Below are positions 8,567 through 15,961 of a DNA stretch of 16,997 bases, piece after piece. Source of the DNA: Bacteroidota bacterium (GTDB lineage Bacteria; Bacteroidota; Bacteroidia; Bacteroidales; UBA1715); contig JAJUFK010000018.1 in the NCBI GenBank assembly GCA_029266015.1, positions 1 to 16,997 of the forward strand, written 5' to 3'. A program made the position numbers and the translations under genes. Positions within the stretch are counted from its first letter, which is position 1. Every line of letters starts with the position of its first letter. The notes under the pieces are model-generated. The model saw only the letters and a program-made list of their open reading frames with translations, ran no database searches and was not told where the DNA came from.

Positions 8567-10027
8567 TTATAAACTATCACCAAAATCTTGTTTAAATTTA
8601 GCAATTAATTTTTGAGGCCAATCGCTGGTTGGTTCCAATCTACCATTGAAGAAACGAAGCACTTTTGGTTCTTCTACAAAACGCAATCCTCCAACTAATT
8701 CTTTGTTTTTATATAACCAATTCATACGATCAACTACAAACATAGTTTGCGAAAGCGTAAATACTCTGCGTGGAAAAGCAAGACGTAATAACTCTACATC
8801 TGCTAATAAATCCTCACCATTTTCTAAACGTACACTCGAAATAGTTCCTCGTTCCATACCTCTACAACCAGATATGATATAGAATGCTGCAGCTAAAGCT
8901 CCTGCAGGATATTCTTTTTGTGGTACATGAGGTAAAAATCCGCCTGCATCAACATGGCACCCCAATGCTCCTGCAGGAGTTACTACCGGAACACCTAATT
9001 TGTCAAGCTCATCAACAGCATATTTTATAAATGAAGGTGATTGACAAATAACTGTTTCATCTAACGTTTCTCGCAATCCTACTGCCATTGCTTCAATTTC
9101 TCGAATACTCATACCGCCATATGTTAAAAATCCTTCATACAGAGTAACCAAATCACGCATTTTCATATACAAATCTTTGTTATTTGTACAAATACCTCCA
9201 CCACGTGTAGAACTAACTTTGCGACTTGAGAAATAGACAATATCTGCCATATCGCACATTGTTCTAAGTATATCTTTAATGCTCGAATTTTTAAATTCTG
9301 CCTCACGTTGTTTTATAAAATACGCATTTTCGCCAATTAAACTGGCATCTAATACCATAAGTATATTGTTTTGTTTAGCTATGTTATATACTTGTCGCAT
9401 ATTTTCAATTGAAAAAGGCTGACCACCTATAAGATTTGTAGATGCCTCCATTCGAATAAAAGCAACTTTTTCGGCACCATATTCAGCTATTAACTTTTGC
9501 AATTTTTGAATATCAATATTTCCTTTAAAAGGATGTGAACTTTTAATGACTAATCCTTCATCGGTAAAAATTTCAAAAATTGTTCCTCCATTCAACTCCA
9601 TATGAGCTTTGGTGGTTGTAAAGTGATAATTCATAGGAATAATATCACCCGGTTTAATAAATGCTTGTGATATAATATTTTCTGCAGCTCTACCTTGATG
9701 CACAGGTAATACCAACTGTTTACCAAAAACTTCTTGTAAGGCTTCTTCCATTTTGTAATAACTTTGAGAACCGGCGTAGGCATCATCGGCTTGCAACATT
9801 GCCGAAACTTGATTGTCACTCATAGCATTTGTTCCGCTATCGGTTAACATATCAAGAAAAATATCTTTTGTGTTTAACAAAAATGTATTGAAACCACCTT
9901 TTTTCATAGCCTCATATCGCTCATCAATAGGACGCAAATGAAGTTTTTGTACTATACGAACTTTGTGAAGCTCAATTGGAATTTCTTGTCCATTACAAAA
10001 TTTAACAGTTGGAGAATTATTGCTCAT
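8567..10027 (-). CDS. Tryptophanase/tyrosine phenol-lyase family PLP enzyme
   Basis: A 486-residue PLP-dependent beta-eliminating lyase (fold type I), full length for the family. Seen: AYAGSQSYYKME (83-94; Tyr84), PVHQGRAAEN (108-117), HFTTTKAHMELNG (135-147), NLIGGQP (198-204), VLDASL (Asp227, PLP ring nitrogen), SSRK (Lys270, aligned with the PLP lysine), MERG (Arg393) and VLRFF (Phe459). As I recall them, tyrosine phenol-lyase has Thr124, Arg381 and Phe448 here, while E. coli tryptophanase has Asp137, a hydrophobic residue and His463; this protein follows the phenol-lyase pattern. But the segment after Lys270 (VSSTRGGG) and Leu230, where both known enzymes have Arg, differ from both. Substrate is therefore open: tyrosine, tryptophan or another amino acid. 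It is monocistronic, with a promoter-like box upstream and a strong terminator. Confidence 0.9.
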   Translation of the reverse strand: MSNNSPTVKFCNGQEIPIELHKVRIVQKLHLRPIDERYEAMKKGGFNTFLLNTKDIFLDMLTDSGTNAMSDNQVSAMLQADDAYAGSQSYYKMEEALQEVFGKQLVLPVHQGRAAENIISQAFIKPGDIIPMNYHFTTTKAHMELNGGTIFEIFTDEGLVIKSSHPFKGNIDIQKLQKLIAEYGAEKVAFIRMEASTNLIGGQPFSIENMRQVYNIAKQNNILMVLDASLIGENAYFIKQREAEFKNSSIKDILRTMCDMADIVYFSSRKVSSTRGGGICTNNKDLYMKMRDLVTLYEGFLTYGGMSIREIEAMAVGLRETLDETVICQSPSFIKYAVDELDKLGVPVVTPAGALGCHVDAGGFLPHVPQKEYPAGALAAAFYIISGCRGMERGTISSVRLENGEDLLADVELLRLAFPRRVFTLSQTMFVVDRMNWLYKNKELVGGLRFVEEPKVLRFFNGRLEPTSDWPQKLIAKFKQDFGDSL

Positions 10028-10070
10028 ACATAAAAAATATAAAAAATGAATACTAAATACCTAATTGGTT

Positions 10071-10078
10071 CAAATATA
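10071..10078 (-). promoter_or_regulatory. Candidate -7 box for the lyase gene
   Basis: Minus strand TATATTTG, an exact TAnnTTTG match, 43 bases before the ATG at 10027, giving a leader of about 35-40 bases. No clear -33 TTG was found at the right distance. The 10028-10192 gap also holds a weak 7-bp hairpin (TTGAAAA at 10152-10158 with TTTTCAA at 10164-10170) that could help end the mqnB transcript. Confidence 0.4.
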
Positions 10079-10192
10079 GTAAAAATTTTAATTTTGATTT
10101 AATAAAGTATAATTTTATAGTATTGTTAACTCTTTAAAAAAAAAGAATTACTTGAAAAAACTATTTTCAAAAATGTAGTATGATCTACTCTA

Positions 10193-10828
10193 TCAGAAAT
10201 AATTTTCTATTTCTGCAATTATTGAATGAATTACCTCATGCAAATTTGAAACAGCTCCTGAAATATTCCATTTTTCCTTGTCCCTATCTCCTACCGCATT
10301 AGAAACCGCACGTATATGTATGCAAGGAATATGTTCTTGCAAAGCAACATAGTGCACAGCTGCACCTTCCATAGTTTCTATGTGGGGATTATATGTATTT
10401 ATATACATTGCTATATGTTGTGGACTACTGCTAATAGTATTTACTGTAATAGCATGTACTTGTGGTAAAAATGGCAATAGATAATCAGTAAGGTTCAGCC
10501 ACCCTTGTGTAAACGGATACAAATCCGCATTAGCTAAATTCATCTCAAATAGTGTTTTAAATGATTGTTGCTCTTGAACTCCAACATCAGCAAAACAATC
10601 AGATACAACTTGAACCACTGTCCCTAAAGGTAAGGTAGTAAACGTACCGCAAATACCTGCATGAAGAATTACATCGGGAGTATTTTGAATACAATATTTG
10701 GTTAATGAATATAAAGTAGCATAACTCCCTACACCTGAAACTAAAACCGAAATAGTATGGTTGCTATCTTTAGGTATGGTAAAATTATGCGCTTCAACTT
10801 CTGAAGCAAATACAACAACTATATTCAT
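10193..10828 (-). CDS. mqnB: Futalosine hydrolase
   Basis: Hydrolyses futalosine to dehypoxanthine futalosine and hypoxanthine in the futalosine route to menaquinone. It is a 211-residue nucleosidase of the purine nucleoside phosphorylase/MTAN fold. Seen: MNIVVVFASEVEA at the start, VSGVGSYAT (30-38), LHAGICGTF (55-63), ETMEGAAVHYVA (151-162, ribose-binding Glu in MEGAA) and AVSNAVGDRDKEKWNI (174-189), the last segment being characteristic of futalosine hydrolases rather than MTA/SAH nucleosidases. I chose the ATG at 10826-10828 because it begins at the first beta strand; an in-frame GTG at 10853-10855 would add only nine poorly conserved residues. No other mqn gene is in the window. It is divergent from folE. 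Confidence 0.92.
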   Translation of the reverse strand: MNIVVVFASEVEAHNFTIPKDSNHTISVLVSGVGSYATLYSLTKYCIQNTPDVILHAGICGTFTTLPLGTVVQVVSDCFADVGVQEQQSFKTLFEMNLANADLYPFTQGWLNLTDYLLPFLPQVHAITVNTISSSPQHIAMYINTYNPHIETMEGAAVHYVALQEHIPCIHIRAVSNAVGDRDKEKWNISGAVSNLHEVIHSIIAEIENYF

Positions 10829-11003
10829 GCTTATATTTTTATTGTAAAAATACACATTTTTTGATTGTTATGAGAAAAAAGTATCATTCATTGACACATA
10901 ATAAAAACTAGAATTACAGAGCAAAACAAAATACATGCACAATAATTCTCAATTTTATTGCAATGTATCATTCTATTTGCTGTCCAATAGAAAAAAAATA
11001 AAA

Positions 11004-11036
11004 TTTGTAAATATTAAAAAAACTACCTTATTTTTG
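11004..11036 (+). promoter_or_regulatory. Candidate Bacteroidota-type promoter of folE
   Basis: TTTG at 11004-11007, a 21-base spacer, then TATTTTTG at 11029-11036 (exact TAnnTTTG). This is the best two-box match in the window. It would start the transcript about 50 bases before the folE ATG. The leader has a short hairpin, CCTCA (11043-11047) with TGAGG (11061-11065). The rest of the 266-base mqnB-folE gap is AT-rich with no gene. Confidence 0.5.
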
Positions 11037-11094
11037 CCAAAACCTCAATTTATAAAAAAATGAGGAATGGTTCGTAAGGACAAAATAATTAACT

Positions 11095-11730
11095 ATGGAA
11101 ATTTACAACAACGGATTAACAATCCGGCATCAAAGTAACTATCAACGAGTGGAACAATACAACGACGATATTACACAAAAATTAGCAGAGCTCTATAAAC
11201 AAGCACTTGAACTGTTAGGCGAAGATTCGCAACGAGAAGGACTACTTAAAACTCCTGAACGAATGGCAAAAGCAATGCAGTTTCTTACGCAGGGATACAA
11301 TACCGACCCTAAAGAAATACTGCAATCTGCAATGTTCAAAGAAGAATATAAACAAATGGTAATTGTAAAAGATATAGAAATTTACAGTATGTGCGAACAT
11401 CATATGTTGCCTTTTATAGGTAAAGCTCATGTAGCATATATACCAAACGGATACATTACAGGATTAAGCAAAATTGCCAGAGTAGTCGAAGTATATGCCC
11501 GCAGACTGCAAGTTCAGGAACGTTTAACAGTACAAATTCGTGATTGTATACAAGAAACACTCAATCCACTTGGAGTTGCTGTAATTATAGAAGCACACCA
11601 TTTATGTATGCAAATGCGTGGCGTTCAAAAACAAAATTCGGCAACTACTACTTCGGCATTTACCGGTGCGTTTACAAAAAAAGAAACACGCGAAGAATTT
11701 GTTCATTTAGTTGGTACACAATTGCATTGA
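11095..11730 (+). CDS. folE: GTP cyclohydrolase I
   Basis: Converts GTP to 7,8-dihydroneopterin triphosphate, entering folate or tetrahydropterin synthesis (and possibly the queuosine route). The 211-residue protein is of normal length for the type I (FolE1) enzyme. Visible: REGLLKTPERMAKA (47-60), SMCEHHMLPFIGKAHVAY (98-115), GLSKIARVVEVYARRLQVQE (123-142), and EAHHLCMQMRG (166-176). The zinc ligands of the family are Cys100, His103 and Cys171, all present. The first roughly 20 residues are variable, as usual. It is the first plus-strand gene; fabD follows after 54 bases and may be cotranscribed. Confidence 0.97.
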   Translation: MEIYNNGLTIRHQSNYQRVEQYNDDITQKLAELYKQALELLGEDSQREGLLKTPERMAKAMQFLTQGYNTDPKEILQSAMFKEEYKQMVIVKDIEIYSMCEHHMLPFIGKAHVAYIPNGYITGLSKIARVVEVYARRLQVQERLTVQIRDCIQETLNPLGVAVIIEAHHLCMQMRGVQKQNSATTTSAFTGAFTKKETREEFVHLVGTQLH

Positions 11731-11784
11731 TAGAATTAAGAGTTACATAATGAAAATAATAAATATTAACTAAACAACAACAAT

Positions 11785-12666
11785 ATGAAAGCTTACGTAT
11801 TTCCCGGTCAAGGGGCACAATTTGTAGGAATGGGTAAAGATTTATATGAAACCTATCCGGTAGCAAAAGAAATGTTTGAAAAAGCAAATCAAATATTAGG
11901 ATTTCGCATAACAGATTTAATGTTTGCAGGAACCGATGAAGATTTAAAACAAACAAAAGTGACTCAACCGGCTATATTTTTACATTCAGTAATATTAGCA
12001 AAAGTATTAGGAGATACATTCCAACCAAATGCTGTTGCAGGTCATTCATTAGGTGAATTTTCGGCTTTAGTAGCTGCAGGTGCTTTATCGTTTGAAGATG
12101 GATTAGTATTAGTTTCAAAACGTGCAATGGCAATGCAAAAAGCATGTGAACAAAATCCTTCTACTATGGCAGCAATTTTAAATTTAGACGATGCTGTAGT
12201 TGAAGAAGTTTGTGCTTCAATAGATGACGTTGTGGTAGCAGCTAATTACAACTGCCCGGGACAGCTTGTAATATCGGGAACAAATGCTGCTATTGACAAA
12301 GCATGTGAATTATTGCTTGCAAAAGGAGCAAAACGTGCATTAAAATTACCGGTAGGCGGAGCATTCCACTCACCTCTTATGGAACCTGCTCGTGTAGAGT
12401 TAGAAGCTGCAATTGCCGCTACTAATATACAATCACCTATATGCCCAATTTATCAAAACGTAAATGCAATGCCACAAACAGATGCTACGGTAATTAAACA
12501 AAATTTAATTGCACAACTTACAGCACCGGTAAAATGGACTCAAACTGTTCAAAATATGCTTGCCGACGGTATTGATTCTTTTATAGAAGTTGGTCCGGGT
12601 AAAGTATTACAAGGATTAGTAAAAAAAGTAAACAAAGATGTAGAAGCAATTAGTGCTGAAATATAA
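11785..12666 (+). CDS. fabD: Malonyl-CoA:ACP transacylase
   Basis: Moves the malonyl group from CoA to acyl carrier protein, supplying extender units for fatty acid synthesis in the cytoplasm. The 293-residue protein has the full family pattern: YVFPGQGAQFVGMG (4-17), QPAIFLHS (61-68), the nucleophile GHSLGEF (86-92, Ser88), SKRAMAMQ (Arg113, which binds the malonyl carboxylate in the family) and GGAFHSPLM (191-199, His195 of the catalytic dyad), then VGPGKVLQGLVKK near the end. It is a stand-alone enzyme, not a polyketide synthase domain. The dtd gene begins 9 bases after its stop, which suggests one transcript. Confidence 0.97.
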   Translation: MKAYVFPGQGAQFVGMGKDLYETYPVAKEMFEKANQILGFRITDLMFAGTDEDLKQTKVTQPAIFLHSVILAKVLGDTFQPNAVAGHSLGEFSALVAAGALSFEDGLVLVSKRAMAMQKACEQNPSTMAAILNLDDAVVEEVCASIDDVVVAANYNCPGQLVISGTNAAIDKACELLLAKGAKRALKLPVGGAFHSPLMEPARVELEAAIAATNIQSPICPIYQNVNAMPQTDATVIKQNLIAQLTAPVKWTQTVQNMLADGIDSFIEVGPGKVLQGLVKKVNKDVEAISAEI

Positions 12667-12675
12667 ATTAAACCA

Positions 12676-13128
12676 TTGAAAGCAGTTATTCAAAGAGTAT
12701 CTAAAGCATCGGTTACCATACATGGTAGAGTAAAATCTACCATTGGTACCGGTTTTTTAGTTTTATTAGGTATAGAACATGCTGATACTGTAGAAGATGC
12801 GCAATGGCTTTCTCAAAAAATAGCTCATATTCGTATATTCAATGATGAACAAGGGCTAATGAATTTAGATTTAGAAGCTGTAAAAGGTAATGTAATAGTT
12901 GTAAGTCAGTTTACATTACATGCAAGTACCAAAAAAGGTAATAGGCCATCATATATTAAAGCAGCAAAGCCCGAACATGCCATCTCTCTGTATGAAAATT
13001 TTATACATTCCTTACAACAACAAATATCAGGTACTGTTCTAACCGGAGAATTTGGAGCTGATATGAAAGTGGATTTATGCAATGATGGTCCGGTAACTAT
13101 TATAATTGATTCAAAAAATAAAGAATAA
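12676..13128 (+). CDS. dtd: D-aminoacyl-tRNA deacylase
   Basis: Removes D-amino acids (and mischarged glycine) from tRNA, a proofreading step of translation. The 150 residues are the usual size. Both signature motifs are present: VSQFTL (76-81) and NDGPVT (136-141, with the Gly138-Pro139 pair that builds the chiral pocket in this family). The start is a TTG at 12676-12678; it encodes MKAVIQRVSKASV, exactly where family members begin, and no ATG or GTG is placed as well. The gene begins 9 bases after fabD and its TAA overlaps the ATG of the next gene by one base. Confidence 0.96.
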   Translation: MKAVIQRVSKASVTIHGRVKSTIGTGFLVLLGIEHADTVEDAQWLSQKIAHIRIFNDEQGLMNLDLEAVKGNVIVVSQFTLHASTKKGNRPSYIKAAKPEHAISLYENFIHSLQQQISGTVLTGEFGADMKVDLCNDGPVTIIIDSKNKE

Positions 13129-13451
13129 TGGAACTGCAAGAAGCTCAAAAAATAGTAGACCAATGGATACAAACTCATGGTGTAAGATACTTTAATGAAC
13201 TTACTAATTTAGCTATTCTTACCGAAGAGGTTGGTGAGTTGGCAAGAATAATGAGTAGAACTTACGGAGAACAATCATTTAAACCCGGAGAAACAGCATC
13301 GATTGCCGATGAATTAGCAGATGTTTTTTGGGTTTTAGTATGCATAGCAAATCAAACCGGCGTAAACTTAACAGAAGCATTTACTCACAATATAGAAAAA
13401 AAAAAAAAACGCGATGCTTTGCGTCATATCTCAAACAAAAAGCTACAGTAA
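13128..13451 (+). CDS. MazG-type nucleotide pyrophosphohydrolase
   Basis: A 107-residue all-alpha protein of the MazG/dUTPase-like pyrophosphohydrolase group, which hydrolyses nucleoside triphosphates to monophosphates and may clean the nucleotide pool. The metal-binding pattern is complete: EEVGE (33-37; Glu34, Glu37) followed by DELADVFW (61-68; Glu62, Asp65), that is ExxE...ExxD. It is the single-domain form, half the length of tandem-domain E. coli MazG. The start overlaps the dtd stop in TAATG, so translation is probably coupled. Codons 90-94 (EKKKK) sit on a run of 14 A, a potential slippage site close to the 3' end; the catalytic residues lie before it. Confidence 0.9.
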   Translation: MELQEAQKIVDQWIQTHGVRYFNELTNLAILTEEVGELARIMSRTYGEQSFKPGETASIADELADVFWVLVCIANQTGVNLTEAFTHNIEKKKKRDALRHISNKKLQ

Positions 13452-13477
13452 ACATCCTTTCTACATAATATTATAAC

Positions 13478-13507
13478 ATACATAATCAAAAATTTCAAAT
13501 TATGTAT
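13478..13507 (+). terminator. Possible hairpin terminator after the MazG-type gene
   Basis: ATACATAAT (13478-13486) pairs perfectly with ATTATGTAT (13499-13507) across a 12-base loop. It sits 26 bases after the stop. The stem is almost all A-T and the T run that follows is broken (TTG), so this is a weak candidate. Confidence 0.25.
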
Positions 13508-13587
13508 TTGTTAATAAATTGATGTACACGCCAATACGATTATATTTATATTTTTAATATATTTGATACAATAAAGTAAAATAGAGC

Positions 13588-13613
13588 TATTAACATACAT
13601 GTTAATAACTTTG
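13588..13613 (+). promoter_or_regulatory. Palindrome overlapping a -7 box upstream of the sigma factor gene
   Basis: TATTAACAT-AC-ATGTTAATA (13588-13607) has perfect 9-base arms. Its last two bases are the start of TAACTTTG (13606-13613), an exact TAnnTTTG box, so a bound regulator would cover the promoter. GTTAAT also recurs 12 bases later (GTTAATAAC, then GTTAATTAC from 13613). The ATG is 81 bases downstream. No -33 TTG is evident. Confidence 0.4.
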
Positions 13614-13694
13614 TTAATTACTTGCAATATTTTTTTTAAAGAACCATGCAACCATTTTAGAAAAACATATGTCTTATAAATAACAAAGAAAATA

Positions 13695-14246
13695 ATGTTT
13701 ACTGAAAAAGAAATAATTGATGGATGTATAAAGAATGATCGGAAAATGCAGAAAATTCTCTATGAGAAATATGCATCAAAACTCTACGCTTTGTGTATGC
13801 GATATGCAAAAGATAGAGCCGAAGCCGATGATATATTGCAAGAAGGATTTATTAAAATATATACAAAAATAGACCAATTCTCGCAAGAACATTCTTTTGA
13901 AGGCTGGATAAAACGAATTATAATAAATACAGCAATCACTCATTACAATCAAAACTTAAAACATTATTATCAAGAAGATATAGATCAAATAAATGAATTA
14001 GAAATTACAAATGATGAAGAAGTATATGAAGCTGAATATTCCCAAGAAGAATTGTTGAATATAATACATAGTTTGGCAGACGGATATAGAATGGTGTTTA
14101 ACTTGTATGTAATAGAAGGATATAAACACAAAGAAATATCTGAAATTTTAGGGATAGATATTGCAACTTCAAAATCACAACTTCATAGAGCAAAAAAAAT
14201 AATTCAAGAAAAATTAGAAGAAATAGCAAAAGTTAAAAACAATTGA
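13695..14246 (+). CDS. ECF-type RNA polymerase sigma factor
   Basis: A 183-residue sigma-70 family factor of the extracytoplasmic function type. Region 2 lies at about 20-85, with LYALCMRYAKDRAEADDILQ (core binding), then SFEGWIKRIIINTAITHYNQN (-10 recognition helix). Region 4 lies at about 125-175, with GYRMVFNLYVIEGYKHKEIS and a helix-turn-helix around EISEILGIDIATSKSQLHRAKK. Regions 1.1 and 3 are absent, as in other ECF factors. The stop is one base before the ATG of the membrane protein that follows, which by position and N-terminal motif is likely its regulator. Which genes it controls cannot be read here, though a palindrome over its own promoter-like box may hint at control of its expression. 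Confidence 0.95.
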   Translation: MFTEKEIIDGCIKNDRKMQKILYEKYASKLYALCMRYAKDRAEADDILQEGFIKIYTKIDQFSQEHSFEGWIKRIIINTAITHYNQNLKHYYQEDIDQINELEITNDEEVYEAEYSQEELLNIIHSLADGYRMVFNLYVIEGYKHKEISEILGIDIATSKSQLHRAKKIIQEKLEEIAKVKNN

Positions 14247-14247
14247 G

Positions 14248-15831
14248 ATGCATAAATCAGGGGAACATATAGAAGACTTATTCGGGAAAGCATTTCGTGA
14301 TGCAGAGATTACTCCGCCGTCTCATTTGTGGGAATCATTAGAGTCTTCGCTTGAAAAAGAACATGCTGTTGAAACATTATTTAAAAAAACATTTGTAAAC
14401 ACAGCTATACAACCTTCAAAAAAAATATGGTATCGAATTTCATACATATTGTTTTTACGCGGATTTCTTACTTTTAAACCAACTACATTTAACGCTTACT
14501 ATGCTGCACTTACTGCAATTGTAGGGGTTGTTTGTGTATCATTTTGGCCATTCCAAAAATCAACGACACAAGAAACTCCAAATACAAACATTGAAATAGT
14601 AAGTAATACTAATCAAAAACAGATAATTTCAGAACAACCTCAAGAAACAGCAATTACCAAAACTGCTCCTGTTATAAATCAAAAATCAACAACAGAATCC
14701 GAAAAATTAATGACTAATAATATAGAGCAAAAACATACCAAAGTAGAAGTAAGTGCTCCTATACCTTTAGAAACATTTGATTTTTCAAAAGTACGTATAA
14801 TAGGTGCAACAAAAATTTGTTCGGCTCTTACTGCAGAATATGCTATTGAAGGTGTACCCGTAGAAAGTGAAATTGAATGGAATTTACAAACCAAAGATGG
14901 TATTATAAAATATATTTCAAGTCGTAAAATTTCTGCTTCGTGGAACAAAGGCGGCTCATATAGTATATGGGCTTATGTAAAAGTAGGAAATACCAAGAAA
15001 AAAATAGAATTACCTGTAACTGTTGAGGCAAATGTAGAACCAATCATAAAAGGTAAAAACAAAGTATGCGAAGGCACAGAAAAACAATTATATTCTGTAG
15101 ATGAACCGGTTGATAAAAATATTGTATATGAATGGAAAACAACCTATAATGCTATTGATTTTATTGGAAATAAATATATAAACGTAGATTGGAAAAAAAG
15201 TGGACGCGACACTCTCTTTGTATCACGTATAAATAGTGAAACAGGGTGTAAATCACAATCAGCAATGCTTGTTACAATTTTACCAAAACCAATTGTTGAT
15301 TTTGAAATGACTCCATTAGGTAACTCAGAATTCCAATTTATGTATACAGGACCTATTAAAAAAGGTGTTAATATAGAATGGTCTATAGATGGCAATGAAT
15401 TTAACGACCAAACTATAGTGTACGAAAATAAAGGTATAGGAAATACTACTGTTACATTAAAAGTAACTGACAAAAACAATTGTAGCACAATACTTCAACG
15501 CGAAGTTTCATTTAATAAACATATTATTTTTGTACCACGTCAATTCAATTTAGACAATAACGATGGTTTTATACCTCAAACAAATCAACCATTAAAATCA
15601 TATAAAATTGAAATTTACAATCCCCGAAATGAAAAAATATGGGAATCAACTGATTTAACAAATGGTAAACCATCTAAGGCGTGGGACGGAACTTACAAAG
15701 GAACTCAGGTAGCTCGTGGTAAATATATGTGGAGAATAAAAGCAGTTTTTGATGATGGAACAGAATGGAAAGGCATAATGCAACCTACCGGTGAATTAAA
15801 ACCAAGCGGCATTATTATAATTGACAATTAA
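14248..15831 (+). CDS. Putative membrane-bound sigma regulator with Ig-like and CHU_C-like domains
   Basis: A 527-residue single-pass membrane protein, probably the anti-sigma or sensor partner of the ECF factor encoded one base upstream. The N-terminus carries two copies of the same motif 33 residues apart: EDLFGKAFRDAEITPPSHLW (9-28) and ETLFKKTFVNTAIQPSKKIW (42-61). Proteins encoded after ECF factors in Bacteroidota often start with one such 'LF...F....I.P...W' motif. A hydrophobic segment (about 81-102) should cross the inner membrane. After a Gln/Thr-rich linker (103-175) come two Ig-like modules (about 180-260 and 262-345), a PKD-like module (347-422; VTLKVTDKNNCS) and a C-terminal domain (426-527) resembling the gliding-motility CHU_C domain: YKIEIYNPRNEKIWES, WDGTYKGTQVARGKYMW. 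Its usual F.PNGDG motif is degenerate (FVPRQFNLDNNDGF). No ZAS zinc motif. Function is inferred. Confidence 0.75.
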   Translation: MHKSGEHIEDLFGKAFRDAEITPPSHLWESLESSLEKEHAVETLFKKTFVNTAIQPSKKIWYRISYILFLRGFLTFKPTTFNAYYAALTAIVGVVCVSFWPFQKSTTQETPNTNIEIVSNTNQKQIISEQPQETAITKTAPVINQKSTTESEKLMTNNIEQKHTKVEVSAPIPLETFDFSKVRIIGATKICSALTAEYAIEGVPVESEIEWNLQTKDGIIKYISSRKISASWNKGGSYSIWAYVKVGNTKKKIELPVTVEANVEPIIKGKNKVCEGTEKQLYSVDEPVDKNIVYEWKTTYNAIDFIGNKYINVDWKKSGRDTLFVSRINSETGCKSQSAMLVTILPKPIVDFEMTPLGNSEFQFMYTGPIKKGVNIEWSIDGNEFNDQTIVYENKGIGNTTVTLKVTDKNNCSTILQREVSFNKHIIFVPRQFNLDNNDGFIPQTNQPLKSYKIEIYNPRNEKIWESTDLTNGKPSKAWDGTYKGTQVARGKYMWRIKAVFDDGTEWKGIMQPTGELKPSGIIIIDN

Positions 15832-15856
15832 TACAACTTCATAAATACCTTACTTT

Positions 15857-15895
15857 GAACGCCCTGTATATCAATATATCAGGGCGTTCTTTTTT
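15857..15895 (+). terminator. Intrinsic terminator of the sigma factor operon
   Basis: GAACGCCCTG (15857-15866) pairs perfectly with CAGGGCGTTC (15880-15889), followed by six T (15890-15895). An inner TATA/TATA pairing (15867-15870 with 15875-15878) with one bulge would lengthen the stem. It starts 25 bases after the stop codon. Confidence 0.92.
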
Positions 15896-15936
15896 CAATT
15901 TTCATAATACCATTCAAAATAACAAAAGAATTTACG

Positions 15937-15944
15937 TATATTTG
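15937..15944 (+). promoter_or_regulatory. Candidate -7 box of ispD
   Basis: TATATTTG, an exact TAnnTTTG match, 17 bases before the ATG and just after the upstream terminator, which fits a new transcription unit with a very short leader. No -33 TTG is seen at the expected distance. Confidence 0.4.
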
Positions 15945-15961
15945 TATATAATCTTGAAAAA

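Noticed and set aside
13396..13451. Frameshift or pseudogene in the MazG-type gene at the A run
   Set aside because: The frame stays open across the run to a stop at a normal family length, and the catalytic residues precede it.
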